Assembly (NCBI RefSeq): GCF_004771005.1
Contig: NZ_RQHV01000042.1
Location: 248,001 to 312,000, forward strand
Origin: Leptospira ilyithenensis
Lineage (GTDB): Bacteria > Spirochaetota > Leptospiria > Leptospirales > Leptospiraceae
DNA length: 64,000 nucleotides
Direction: 5' to 3'
In this document: piece by piece, positions 26,051 through 34,459 of the stretch
Layout: every line of letters starts with the position of its first letter
Position numbering within the stretch: position 1 is the stretch's first letter
Translations under genes and position numbers: made by a program
The notes under the pieces: generated by a model
What the model was told of the DNA's origin: nothing
Seen by the model: the letters and a program-made list of their open reading frames with translations, nothing else
Database searches by the model: none

Positions 26051-27106
26051 TTAATCTCTCTGAAGAAGTTTTGTTTCGGATTTGGCAAGAATTTTCGGAA
26101 TATCATCTACAGCCCAAAGTTCCAGGGAAGTTTCCCAGTCGGATTTCGGATCAACGGTAAAAATCAGCTTTCCCTTACCGTTTCTACCTTCTTTGAATTG
26201 AACATCTGTTTGACCCATATCAGCGATCCTTTTTTCCCTTATGGGAGGAAGCTCCTTGGTAAGATGAACTTCCTTTTTGGAAAAAACATTCAAATGAACC
26301 ATATAATCCGTAATTGGTAATATTCCATCATACTCATAATGAAGTATGAATGTCTGTAAACCGGAATGACTCGAATAGGGGAGAATGCTGATGATTCTGA
26401 TATTTGCCGGTCCGGTTTCCGATTCCGCAACCTTTGGCGGAAAGTGGGGTGCGCCGGGAGAAAATATGGACTGAAATGCGTCTTCAATATCCTCTCTTTT
26501 TTTTACTGAAAAATACTTCCCGCTTCCTAAAAGGGCAAGTCGTGTCAGATCATCTTCTGCTTTTTTATCCAAATCGATTCCGATGATCTGTAGATTGAAT
26601 TTTTTACCTTTATCTTTCAATATACGCAAAGAATGCAAAGGATCTCCTTCACAACTTTCTATCCCGTCACTGATAAAAATAATTTCAGTTTCATTCTCCG
26701 TTTGCAAAAGAAATTCGCCTACCAAATCAATCGTTGCAGCGATAGGTGTGGAACCTGCCGGAATAATTCCTGTTAGTTTGTTGATAACCGCACTCGCGCC
26801 TCCTCTTTGGATGGGATGATAGAGTCTTGCGGAGTTGCAACCGGCAATTCGATTTCCATAGGCGACAAGCCCCACTTCATTGTCTCTCGGAAGTTTGGAA
26901 AGAAATTGAATCATTTGATCTTTTGCGATCGCCATCCTGGTAACACCATTCAGTTTTTCCGTCATGGATCCGCTGGCATCGAGAATAAAAACATATCGTT
27001 TACTGTTAGGTGAAATGGGGGCGAGAGGACTCGCAGAGATATATAATACATAAAAGAGACATAAGAAAGTAAGCTTGGATTTTTTATGCAAAGAAAAGAA
27101 ACTCAC
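26051..27106 (-). CDS. Exported von Willebrand factor A domain protein
   Basis: The 351-residue protein has a signal sequence (LTFLCLFYVLYISAS). A VWA domain at about residues 36-215 has a complete MIDAS: FILDASGSMT near 40-49, the Thr in GSTPIAA near 119 and the Asp in FISDGIESC near 146. It should therefore bind a divalent metal and a protein ligand. The C-terminal 130 residues look like a beta-sandwich. It sits between the Nudix gene (32-base gap) and the TPR gene. The VWA plus TPR combination is reminiscent of BatA/BatB-BatD-type envelope operons, but the MoxR ATPase and DUF58 genes are absent, so I do not assign it to that system. Confidence 0.85.
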   Translation of the reverse strand: MSFFSLHKKSKLTFLCLFYVLYISASPLAPISPNSKRYVFILDASGSMTEKLNGVTRMAIAKDQMIQFLSKLPRDNEVGLVAYGNRIAGCNSARLYHPIQRGGASAVINKLTGIIPAGSTPIAATIDLVGEFLLQTENETEIIFISDGIESCEGDPLHSLRILKDKGKKFNLQIIGIDLDKKAEDDLTRLALLGSGKYFSVKKREDIEDAFQSIFSPGAPHFPPKVAESETGPANIRIISILPYSSHSGLQTFILHYEYDGILPITDYMVHLNVFSKKEVHLTKELPPIREKRIADMGQTDVQFKEGRNGKGKLIFTVDPKSDWETSLELWAVDDIPKILAKSETKLLQRD

Positions 27107-27138
27107 TTATTGTATTTCGGTGAGAATCGAAAATTACC

Positions 27139-27765
27139 TTAGAGCAGTCGCGGGTTTAAAAAAGGAGGGTAAGGAAGATTCGGTTCCACGAATTTCGGTT
27201 TGCGATCGAAATTGCCGAATTCTTTTAAAAAACGAAGGATCATTTCGCAAGTAGCTCCCCACAACAGGCCTTCTTCCAGATCAAAGTAGCTGATATAATC
27301 CAAAGGAATTCTTTTGGGAACTGACATTGCATAAAAGGGAGAAGTCTGCAACTGGGATAGGGGAAGCAAGATCGTTTTTTCCACCTCGTCTTTGTTAAGT
27401 GAAAATTGAAAATCTCCGGAATACAAACATACAAAAGGTGTGATGTGAAAACCAGTTCTGGTACTTAGCCCGGTGTGTCTGCCCAGAGGAGTGAGAGAAT
27501 TTTTGGAAACGCCCATTTCTTCTTCCCATTCCCGGAGAGCACATTCCAGAAGGTTCGGGTCGGATTCTTCGTGAACCCCTCCTGGAAAGGATATTTGTCC
27601 CGGGTGGGATTTCAGATGAAGTGCTCTTTGGGTCAGAATGATTCCTTGTCCATGAACTGGATCTTCGAACAAAGGAACGACCACGCAGGAAATGATCTCG
27701 TTCGTGTTTGGTTTTTTTTCCCAATCCTGCGAGAGAAATCTAGGAAGATTGGGAAGATCTAACAT
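27139..27765 (-). CDS. Nudix CoA pyrophosphatase (NudL-like)
   Basis: This enzyme is predicted to hydrolyse CoA or acyl-CoA to phosphopantetheine and 3',5'-ADP. The 208-residue protein carries the CoA-type element before the Nudix box, LKSHPGQISFPGGVHEESD near residues 53-71. The box itself is completed by ALREWEEEMGV near 78-88, giving the metal-binding REXXEE. The ATG at 27765 overlaps the rnd stop by one base (TGATG); a GTG one codon earlier is equally open. The length fits NudL and NUDT7/8 homologues. Confidence 0.85.
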   Translation of the reverse strand: MLDLPNLPRFLSQDWEKKPNTNEIISCVVVPLFEDPVHGQGIILTQRALHLKSHPGQISFPGGVHEESDPNLLECALREWEEEMGVSKNSLTPLGRHTGLSTRTGFHITPFVCLYSGDFQFSLNKDEVEKTILLPLSQLQTSPFYAMSVPKRIPLDYISYFDLEEGLLWGATCEMILRFLKEFGNFDRKPKFVEPNLPYPPFLNPRLL

Positions 27766-28982
27766 CACTCCTCTTTTTGAGAGTGATTTTCTTTTTTTCT
27801 TTTTTTGGCGAGGAAGGCTTCTTTGGAACGAACAGATACTAGCTTACTCAACATGGAATCGTTATGAACTCCACCGAGCGCGGTAAGTAGAGAAGGTCCG
27901 TAATGTTCCACTTTCCAATCGGAAAATACATGAAGGGCTTTGAGTTCTTCTATGTTTTGCGGATTGGCTCTAAGAATCGCAATCAATTGTTTGTTGGAAG
28001 GAAGAAGAGAATGCTCCATCCGTCTGATTCGCATGACACGGAGACGCCATTTTTTGGCATTTTGAAATTTTTTGTCCTCTTCTTCGTTCAGATCTTCTCC
28101 ATGTCGTTTTGACAATTCGGAAGTCTCGATCGGATCGCTGTACTCGGCTATCAACAATTTGTAAATTTCACTACCGTCTTTTTTGCCGAACCATTCCATA
28201 CATTTTTCTTCATTCGGTTGTTCTTTGACTGCTTGCGACAAACGGTCGTTATTAAAGACCCGAAAAGGGGCTTTGTTTATTTTTTTTGCTTTTTCATCCC
28301 GATAACGAAGTAGTTCCAAAATCTTTCTTCGTTCGAGAGGAGTGAAATTTATAATGTCGGGAAATTTTGCTAATGAAAATCCTTCTCCACCTTTTTCCAC
28401 ATAATCTTCGGAAGCTGTAAATTCGAATTCCGATCTTGCTTCATCGTATAGATTTCTGCGTTTTAATTCTTCTTCCATCTTGAGCCAAATCGTTTCCAGA
28501 TAGGCTGTGTCCAACGCCGCATAACGTAGTTGCTGCGTTTGTAAAGGACGGATTTCCCAATTTGATTTTTGTTCCACTTTGGAAAGGGAAACTTTATGAT
28601 AATGTTCCACAACAAAAGCAAGAGAACTTTGTTCCATGGAAAGTAGTCTGGAACTGATCATTGTATCGGCAACGTTTGTGAACTGAAATCCGAAGTCCCG
28701 TTTTAACGCTTTGATATCATCTTGAGCAGAATGAAAAATTTTCAAAATGTTCGGGTCGGCAAATAATGGTGCCAAACCCTTCAAATTTGTGATTTTGAGC
28801 GGATCTACCAGATAGTTTTTTCCGTTGGAATTGATTTGAATGAGGCAGACTCTGGGGAAGTACGTGTAATATCCCGAGGATTCTGTGTCAATAGAAAGGA
28901 TTTTCGACTGTTTTAGGTTGATGAGGGCAAGCTCCAAAGCTTTTGCCGTATCAACAAGAATATAGTTGGAATTGATTTGCAT
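27765..28982 (-). CDS. rnd: Ribonuclease D (DEDDy exonuclease with HRDC domain)
   Basis: This 3'-5' exoribonuclease acts in tRNA and small RNA end processing. The 405-residue protein has the exonuclease motifs in order: Exo I LSIDTESSGYYTYF near residue 29, Exo II FHSAQDDIKAL near 86 and Exo III YAALDTAYL near 153 with the DEDDy tyrosine. An HRDC domain follows at about 215-295, with a second HRDC-like helical part near 315-380. The length fits RNase D. The start is 41 bases from divergent purF. The Nudix gene is coupled at its 3' end. Confidence 0.92.
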   Translation of the reverse strand: MQINSNYILVDTAKALELALINLKQSKILSIDTESSGYYTYFPRVCLIQINSNGKNYLVDPLKITNLKGLAPLFADPNILKIFHSAQDDIKALKRDFGFQFTNVADTMISSRLLSMEQSSLAFVVEHYHKVSLSKVEQKSNWEIRPLQTQQLRYAALDTAYLETIWLKMEEELKRRNLYDEARSEFEFTASEDYVEKGGEGFSLAKFPDIINFTPLERRKILELLRYRDEKAKKINKAPFRVFNNDRLSQAVKEQPNEEKCMEWFGKKDGSEIYKLLIAEYSDPIETSELSKRHGEDLNEEEDKKFQNAKKWRLRVMRIRRMEHSLLPSNKQLIAILRANPQNIEELKALHVFSDWKVEHYGPSLLTALGGVHNDSMLSKLVSVRSKEAFLAKKRKKENHSQKEE

Positions 28983-29023
28983 CTAATCGTGTTCGTAGAA
29001 ATACTGCAATTGTCATTCTACCA

Positions 29024-30451
29024 ATGATTCTTCAATCTGACAAACCAAAAGAAGAGTGTGCCATATTTGGCATCTACAATAGTAAAGAAGCAGCCAATTT
29101 TACTTACCTAGGGCTATATTCTCTCCAACACCGAGGGCAAGAATCGAGTGGGATCGTTTCCACCGATGGAAATCATCTCTATCGCTATGCGAATATGGGA
29201 CTGGTTGCCAATATCTTCACGCAGTCCAAAATAAAGGAACTGATCGGAGAAGCTGCGATCGGCCATAACCGTTATTCTACGACTGGAGCCAGTTTTCTCC
29301 GAAATGCACAACCGGTTCGGGTGGAATCCCACCTTGGTCCGATTTCTCTTGCGCATAACGGCAACTTAGTCAATTCCTGGGACATTCGCAACCGTTTGGA
29401 AAAAGACGGGTCCATTTTCCAGACTACCATTGATTCCGAAGTCATTGTTCATCTTATGGCGAGAAGCCATCAAACGGATCTATTGCAGGCATTATGCGAA
29501 TCTTTGAATCAGGTGCGCGGTGCTTATTCCCTTTTGGTTTTGACTCCCAGATATTTGATCGCAGTCCGGGATCCAAATGGATTCCGTCCGCTCGTGATGG
29601 GAAAAAGACCGGATGGAGCGATCGTATTTGCTTCCGAGACCTGTGCTTTTGATATCACTGAAACGGAATATGTTCGCGATGTGGAACCGGGGGAAATGGT
29701 GGTAGTCGACCATACCGGGGTGAGATCGCTTTATCCGTTTGCAAAAGCGCAGCCTAGTCTTTGTATTTTCGAATATATATATTTTGCAAGGCCTGATTCC
29801 TATATTTTCGGAGAATCCGTTTATAAGGTCAGAAAAGAGCTCGGCCGTCAATTAGCACACGTTATGCCGGTGGAAGCGGATGTAGTAATTCCCGTTCCCG
29901 ATTCCGCTACCATTGCCGCTTTGGGCTACAGTGAAGAATCCGGGATCCCTTATCAAAGCGGACTCATCCGTTCCCATTATGTGGGAAGAACATTTATCGA
30001 GCCGGACCAAAAGATTCGGGATTTCGGTGCCAAAATCAAATACAATGTAGTGAAAGAAGTCGTGAATGGCAAAAGAGTGATCGTCATAGATGACTCTGTT
30101 ATGCGAGGAACTACCAGTAGAAAGATTATCAAGATGTTGCGTAATGCAGGTGCCAAAGAAGTGCATTTTCGAGTTTCGGCACCTCCTACGATATCTCCTT
30201 GTTACTACGGAATTGATATTCCCACTCATAAGGAACTCATAGCAGCAACCCATACGATCGACGAAATTCAAAAATATTTACGAGTGGATTCCATTGCTTA
30301 TCTGTCTTTGGATAGAATGAACAAAGCGGTGGAAGGTCATAAAGGCGGCGGTTTCTGTGATGCTTGTTTTACTACCAAGTATCCTGTCGAATTCCAAGAA
30401 CACGTCGGTAATCAAAAGTCTTTGTTTACGGAATATGCAGTAGAAGAGTGA
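29024..30451 (+). CDS. purF: Amidophosphoribosyltransferase
   Basis: This enzyme is the first committed step of purine synthesis: PRPP plus glutamine gives phosphoribosylamine. The 475-residue protein has an 11-residue propeptide before the catalytic Cys12 (KPKEECAIFGI), which must be cleaved off. The N-terminal glutaminase domain shows LQHRGQESSG and GHNRYSTTG. The PRPP-binding loop VIVIDDSVMRGTTSR lies near 352-366. Cysteines near the C-terminus (CDACF) and elsewhere fit the Fe-S-containing Bacillus-type subfamily, but I did not trace all four ligands. The stop region overlaps the start region of queD, linking purine and queuosine genes in one transcript. Confidence 0.95.
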   Translation: MILQSDKPKEECAIFGIYNSKEAANFTYLGLYSLQHRGQESSGIVSTDGNHLYRYANMGLVANIFTQSKIKELIGEAAIGHNRYSTTGASFLRNAQPVRVESHLGPISLAHNGNLVNSWDIRNRLEKDGSIFQTTIDSEVIVHLMARSHQTDLLQALCESLNQVRGAYSLLVLTPRYLIAVRDPNGFRPLVMGKRPDGAIVFASETCAFDITETEYVRDVEPGEMVVVDHTGVRSLYPFAKAQPSLCIFEYIYFARPDSYIFGESVYKVRKELGRQLAHVMPVEADVVIPVPDSATIAALGYSEESGIPYQSGLIRSHYVGRTFIEPDQKIRDFGAKIKYNVVKEVVNGKRVIVIDDSVMRGTTSRKIIKMLRNAGAKEVHFRVSAPPTISPCYYGIDIPTHKELIAATHTIDEIQKYLRVDSIAYLSLDRMNKAVEGHKGGGFCDACFTTKYPVEFQEHVGNQKSLFTEYAVEE

Positions 30452-30453
30452 CC

Positions 30454-30828
30454 ATGGAGGAAATCGAACTCTCCAAAACCTTCGGATTCGAAGCAGCCCA
30501 TTTTCTTCCCAATGTCCCTGAAGGACATAAATGCAAACGCATGCATGGTCATAGTTTCAGATTTTCAGTCAGTTTGAAAGGTAAGATCGATCCGCATACG
30601 GGTTGGATCATGGATTTTGGAGAACTGAAAGGGATTGTAAAACCGATCATCACCGAATCTCTGGATCACTATGTATTGAATGACGTTCCCGGATTGGAAA
30701 ATCCAACTAGCGAGAATTTGGCGGTTTGGCTCTGGAATCATCTGAAACCGAACCTACCGCTTTTAGATAAGATCACAGTTTACGAGACGTGTTCAAGTTC
30801 TTGCGTTTACTCTGGTCCTAAAAAATAA
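30454..30828 (+). CDS. queD: 6-carboxytetrahydropterin synthase (QueD family)
   Basis: This enzyme is in the queuosine precursor pathway, converting dihydroneopterin triphosphate to 6-carboxy-tetrahydropterin. From the ATG at 30454 it has 124 residues; a GTG at 30448 overlapping the purF stop is the alternative start. The three zinc histidines are in AAHFL near 14-18 and MHGHSF near 32-37, with the catalytic Cys in HKCKRMHGH. LDHYVLN, PTSENLA and VYETCSSS complete the family signatures. AGAAGAG precedes the ATG. queC follows after 13 bases. queE and queF are not in the window. Confidence 0.9.
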   Translation: MEEIELSKTFGFEAAHFLPNVPEGHKCKRMHGHSFRFSVSLKGKIDPHTGWIMDFGELKGIVKPIITESLDHYVLNDVPGLENPTSENLAVWLWNHLKPNLPLLDKITVYETCSSSCVYSGPKK

Positions 30829-30841
30829 ACAGGAAAAGATC

Positions 30842-31558
30842 ATGTCGAACTCAAAAGGGGCTGTCGTCCTTCTTTCCGGTGGGTTGGATTCTACCACTTG
30901 CCTGTATTATGCGGCAAAAGAATACGGTTATCCTAAATCCAAAAAATTGCCTCTTGTCGCTTTATCTTTCGATTATTCCCAAAAACATAAGATTGAACTG
31001 ACCAAAAGTAAAAAAATCAGCAAATTGTTGGGAATTCCCCATTTTACACAAAAATTGGACCCAGGCTTTTTTTTGGGAAGTTCGCTTACTGAAAAAAAAT
31101 TAAAAGTTCGCAAACAAACAAGTGTTTCACGAATTGAAGCGGATAAAACGATTCCCAATACATATGTTCCCGGACGTAATATTTTGTTTCTATCCTTTGC
31201 ACTTTCTCTGGCGGAGGGTCATGGATTTGATTCGATCTATATCGGCGTAAATGCTTTGGACTATTCGGGTTACCCTGACTGTCGCCCGGATTTTATCGAA
31301 GCGTATCAAAACATGGCAAATCTAGGTACAAAAAAAGGAGTTACCAGCCGACAGGAAAATGGGATCAAAATCAAAACCCCCTTGATTTCTTTGAACAAAA
31401 AGGAGATCATAGAGCTTGGAATCTCTTTAGGTGCACCTTTCCACCTAACGCATTCTTGTTATGATCCTGTGCGTGGAAAGCCTTGTGGAAAATGTGATTC
31501 TTGTTTGCTTCGGGTCAAAGGTTTTAAAGAAGCTGGGCTCGTGGATCCAGCCTTATAG
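30842..31558 (+). CDS. queC: 7-cyano-7-deazaguanine synthase
   Basis: This ATP-dependent enzyme converts 7-carboxy-7-deazaguanine to preQ0 in queuosine synthesis. The 238-residue protein has the PP-loop LLSGGLDSTTCLYYA at residues 9-23, the family segment VPGRNILFLSFALSLAE near 104, and GVNALDYSGYPDCRPDF near 132. A four-Cys zinc site lies near the C-terminus (CYDPVRGKPCGKCDSCLLR). All catalytic and metal elements are present. It is third in purF-queD-queC. Confidence 0.95.
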   Translation: MSNSKGAVVLLSGGLDSTTCLYYAAKEYGYPKSKKLPLVALSFDYSQKHKIELTKSKKISKLLGIPHFTQKLDPGFFLGSSLTEKKLKVRKQTSVSRIEADKTIPNTYVPGRNILFLSFALSLAEGHGFDSIYIGVNALDYSGYPDCRPDFIEAYQNMANLGTKKGVTSRQENGIKIKTPLISLNKKEIIELGISLGAPFHLTHSCYDPVRGKPCGKCDSCLLRVKGFKEAGLVDPAL

Positions 31559-31563
31559 ATAAG

Positions 31564-31575
31564 AAAGGCGAACTT
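31564..31575 (+). repeat. Short match to dispersed repeat, after queC
   Basis: AAAGGCGAACTT here matches the core of repeat copy A (minus strand, within 401-432) and is one base different from copy B. It lies directly after the queC stop, as copy B lies directly after the methyltransferase gene. The flanks do not match well, so this may be a decayed copy or chance. The rest of the gap to the tRNA gene holds nothing else I recognise. Confidence 0.3.
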
Positions 31576-31713
31576 TTCCCTAAAATTTTCTGATAAATGC
31601 GAGGAAGAATTGCCAATTCGACTTCGTTGCGTTAGTTGAAACTCTTCTTTATATTTGTTATGTGAGCGAGTCCCCGAACATGTATCGTTAAAAATTTTTG
31701 GAAAAAGGACTTT

Positions 31714-31784
31714 TGCGGGCGAAGGGGCTCGAACCCTCGCCAGAAGCTTGGAAGGCTGCTGTGCTACCGTTACACCACACCCGC
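31714..31784 (-). tRNA. tRNA-Gly (anticodon TCC)
   Basis: Read on the minus strand, this is a full cloverleaf of 71 bases without an encoded CCA. The acceptor stem pairs GCGGGTG with CGCCCGC, and the discriminator is A. The anticodon loop is CTTCCAA, with anticodon TCC reading GGA/GGG. The T arm contains GGTTCGA. The anticodon stem GCAGC/GCTTC has one C-T mismatch at the second pair. The D arm (GTAACGGTAGCA) is canonical. It lies between queC and the M32 carboxypeptidase, transcribed against both. Confidence 0.93.
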
Positions 31785-31867
31785 AATGGTAAATACATAG
31801 TTTTTCAGGAAACTTTGTGGTCAATGATTTTTGGTTCCCGATTTGCAGGGCTTTAAAGAATGGGGGT

Positions 31868-33376
31868 ATGAGCTTTCCTGAAGATCTTCAAAACTACCGC
31901 CAATTTTACCGCAAAATCAAAACCTTCCAAGATATCGGCTCGGTTTTGCACTGGGATTCGGAAGTGATGATGCCTCCCCAAGGCAGGGAATACAGAGCGA
32001 AACAAATCTCTGAGATTTCTCAATTGACCCATGAGTGGACTGTGGGTTCCGAATTCAAAGAACTGATTCGGAAGGCAATGGCGACTGTACCAAATCTTCC
32101 TCTGGAAGCCCGCCCGCTTTGGGAGAGAGAATTTTCCGTTTTGGAAGAAGAGAGACAAAAGGCGGAAAAGATTCCTGCCGAATTTGTCGCAGAGTTTTCC
32201 GAGACAACTAACTTGGCTCATGCGATTTGGGCCGATGCAAAGAAGAACAATAAATTTTCCGATTTCGAGACGATTTTAGGTAAGATCGTCGGGTTATCTC
32301 TGAAACAAGCGAATTATCTTGGTTATGCGAATGAACCGTACGACGCGCTTTTGGATTCTTATGAAAAAGGGGCGAAGGCAACGGAGATAGACTCCCTATT
32401 TCAGGATTTAAAAAAAGAACTGGTTCCAATTGTGGAGACAGCCCCTCATTATCCTGATCCTTTTTCCAAAAAAATATCAAAAGAAAATCAGGAAAAACTT
32501 TGCAAACGTCTTTCTCCTTTGCTCGGGCTTTCGACTGATATTTCACGTTTGGATGTGAGTCATCATCCTTTTTCCACAAGCCTTGGAACATTTGATAAAA
32601 GAATTACCACTCGTTATTCTGAAACGGATCCGCTTTCTTCCATCTTTGGTGTGTTACATGAAACAGGGCATTCTTTGTATGAAGCGGGTTTATCCGAAAT
32701 CGAAGATGGCCCGAATCCTCTCACTGATTTTTTAAGTCTGGGAATCCATGAGTCCCAAAGCCGCCTTTGGGAAAACCAAGTGGGACGTTCTTTGCCATTT
32801 TGGAAGTTTTTATACCCCATCCTTTTATCCGATTTTCAATTGACCGAATCCGAGCTTCCGTTTGAGGCACTTTACCGTTCGATCAATTCCACACAAAAAA
32901 GCAAAATCAGAGTGGAAGCGGATCAGGTAACTTACAACCTACATATCATTTTGCGTTTCGAAATTGAAAGAGAATTGATCAATGGCAAAATCAAAGTGAA
33001 AGATCTTCCCGAAATTTGGAATTCCAAGGTAAAAGAATATCTTGGTTTGAAAATTGAAAATGATGCAGAAGGTGTTTTGCAGGATATTCACTGGTCCATG
33101 GGAGGCTTCGGTTATTTTCCCACTTACACTCTGGGGAATATTTTTTCTTCGCAGTTTTTTGCGGCATTTGAAAAAGCAAATCCTGGTTATGCGAACGATT
33201 TTAGTGAAAACGGGGATTATTCATCTTTGCTTAACTGGTTGCGAAAAAATGTTCACCATCAGGGCAAAAAATTGGAAGTGAAGGAGTTGATTGGAAAAGC
33301 CACCGGTGAAGCTCCCAATTCCAAATATCTAATTCAATATTTAAAAAACAAAGTTTTGGAAATTCAAAACGTTTAA
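31868..33376 (+). CDS. M32 family metallocarboxypeptidase (Taq type)
   Basis: This cytoplasmic zinc carboxypeptidase has 502 residues from the ATG at 31868, which is preceded by GGGGG. An open frame extends to 31817, but that start would run close to the tRNA and has no ribosome site. Motifs: an early LHWDSEVMMPPQG segment, the zinc site HETGHSLYE near 263-271, and the family-specific HESQSRLWEN near 293 that supplies the third ligand Glu. The length matches thermostable carboxypeptidase 1. The FliG-like gene follows after 10 bases. Confidence 0.92.
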   Translation: MSFPEDLQNYRQFYRKIKTFQDIGSVLHWDSEVMMPPQGREYRAKQISEISQLTHEWTVGSEFKELIRKAMATVPNLPLEARPLWEREFSVLEEERQKAEKIPAEFVAEFSETTNLAHAIWADAKKNNKFSDFETILGKIVGLSLKQANYLGYANEPYDALLDSYEKGAKATEIDSLFQDLKKELVPIVETAPHYPDPFSKKISKENQEKLCKRLSPLLGLSTDISRLDVSHHPFSTSLGTFDKRITTRYSETDPLSSIFGVLHETGHSLYEAGLSEIEDGPNPLTDFLSLGIHESQSRLWENQVGRSLPFWKFLYPILLSDFQLTESELPFEALYRSINSTQKSKIRVEADQVTYNLHIILRFEIERELINGKIKVKDLPEIWNSKVKEYLGLKIENDAEGVLQDIHWSMGGFGYFPTYTLGNIFSSQFFAAFEKANPGYANDFSENGDYSSLLNWLRKNVHHQGKKLEVKELIGKATGEAPNSKYLIQYLKNKVLEIQNV

Positions 33377-33386
33377 GGAAAAATCA

Positions 33387-33716
33387 ATGTCAGGCTCAGA
33401 ACAAATTTTAGAAAAGATCGAGCAGTTGTCCTATTTTGACAACCTTGCTCTCTATTACCTTTGCAACGAAACTCCTCCTCAAACTCTGGCACTTGCTTTT
33501 CTTGAAATGGATAAGAAAATCTGCGGTTCCATGCTTGGTGTTTTGGAAGTGAAACGGAGAAAATACGTTCATGAACTGATGGCAATCCAACAAAACGTTC
33601 CTTTGGAAGATAAAAAAGCCGCCATCGACGGATTACTTTTGATCGCCGATGGTTTGATTTCCAGAAATCTAATCCAAAAAAAAGGTCAGTTTTTTTTCGG
33701 CGATAAAAAAGACTGA
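33387..33716 (+). CDS. Small FliG-like helical protein
   Basis: This 109-residue soluble protein is mostly helical. The pattern LALYYLCNETPPQTLALAFL near residues 18-37, followed by KRRKYVHELM, resembles a FliG middle/C-terminal repeat, where Pro-Gln and a later Arg pair are typical. It lacks the torque-generating charged helix of true FliG and is far too short (FliG is about 335 residues). It could be a regulator of flagellar switching, or simply share the ARM-like fold. It follows the peptidase by 10 bases and overlaps the convergent DUF423 gene by 31 bases. Confidence 0.6.
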   Translation: MSGSEQILEKIEQLSYFDNLALYYLCNETPPQTLALAFLEMDKKICGSMLGVLEVKRRKYVHELMAIQQNVPLEDKKAAIDGLLLIADGLISRNLIQKKGQFFFGDKKD

Positions 33717-34102
33717 TTTATCCCGACACCTAACAAGATCCATCCGATCATAAAGAGAATTCCTCCGAACGGAGTGACGGCGCCTAAGATTTTAAGTCCG
33801 GTGATTGCATAAACATACAGGCTTCCGGAAAAAAAAAGGATTCCGGTTATAAACAACCAAAAGGAAACGGACACGGATTTTGCAATGCTTTCGGGTTTTA
33901 CCAAATACAAAGCAGTGATCACCAAACAGACAAGTAAATGGTAAAAATGATACCGACTTCCAGTTTCAAATACGGGTAATCTTTCTCCGATGGTATCTTT
34001 GAGACCATGAGCTCCAAAGGCACCGATGGCCACTGCGAAAAGACCCAAGATAGTGGTAGTAATTACATAGATTCGAATTGATTGATTCTTGACAGGATTC
34101 AT
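33686..34102 (-). CDS. DUF423 small membrane protein (YgdD-like)
   Basis: The protein has 138 residues from the ATG at 34102, chosen for AAAGG about 7 bases upstream; earlier in-frame starts at 34123 and 34132 are possible. Four hydrophobic helices are seen. DUF423 signatures are GAFGAHGL near residues 24-31, YHFYHLLVCLV near 50, FFSGSLYVYAI near 84 and a Pro-Gly-Gly stretch near 100. Function of the family is unknown. Its last 31 bases overlap the end of the convergent FliG-like gene. Confidence 0.88.
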   Translation of the reverse strand: MNPVKNQSIRIYVITTTILGLFAVAIGAFGAHGLKDTIGERLPVFETGSRYHFYHLLVCLVITALYLVKPESIAKSVSVSFWLFITGILFFSGSLYVYAITGLKILGAVTPFGGILFMIGWILLGVGINQSFLSPKKN

Positions 34103-34123
34103 AAAACACCTTTCTTTTTTCAT

Positions 34124-34459
34124 ATGAACCAAGATTCCTCAGGAAATAAAACAAAATTTGTTCGAGTATGGCGTCAATTGGACGTTGAAGAAGTGAAGAA
34201 ACAACTTTTGTACATTGATGATCTTTACGGAACTTGCGGTAGTTGCAAAAAGCTGGGATTAAATTATCTCAAAGATAAAAACTGTCCTGATTGCGGATCG
34301 GTCTTTAAATACTTGGCCACCAAACTCACTCAACCTGGAGAGATTGGAAAGATACTCAGCAGAATTCAGAAAGAAGGATTGGATCTGACTTTAATTGAAC
34401 GTGCTGATTTCGAAAGATCCAGCGCCCAGGACGCGGCGAGGGATCTGTTCAAATCCTAA
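34124..34459 (+). CDS. Small zinc-ribbon protein
   Basis: The protein has 112 residues from the ATG at 34124; an upstream TTG at 34082 is open but would overlap the DUF423 start. One zinc ribbon, CGSCKK...CPDCGS, lies at about residues 38-62. After it comes a charged helical segment. It is hypothetical otherwise. Its start is 21 bases from that of the divergent DUF423 gene and its end overlaps the convergent exported protein gene by 4 bases. No ribosome site is obvious. Confidence 0.7.
   Translation: MNQDSSGNKTKFVRVWRQLDVEEVKKQLLYIDDLYGTCGSCKKLGLNYLKDKNCPDCGSVFKYLATKLTQPGEIGKILSRIQKEGLDLTLIERADFERSSAQDAARDLFKS

Noticed and set aside
26051..27106. Bat-type (aerotolerance) operon
   Set aside because: VWA and TPR genes are present, but no MoxR ATPase or DUF58 gene lies nearby.
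30440..30460. preQ1 riboswitch before queD
   Set aside because: queD starts within 3 bases of the purF stop, leaving no leader RNA of its own.
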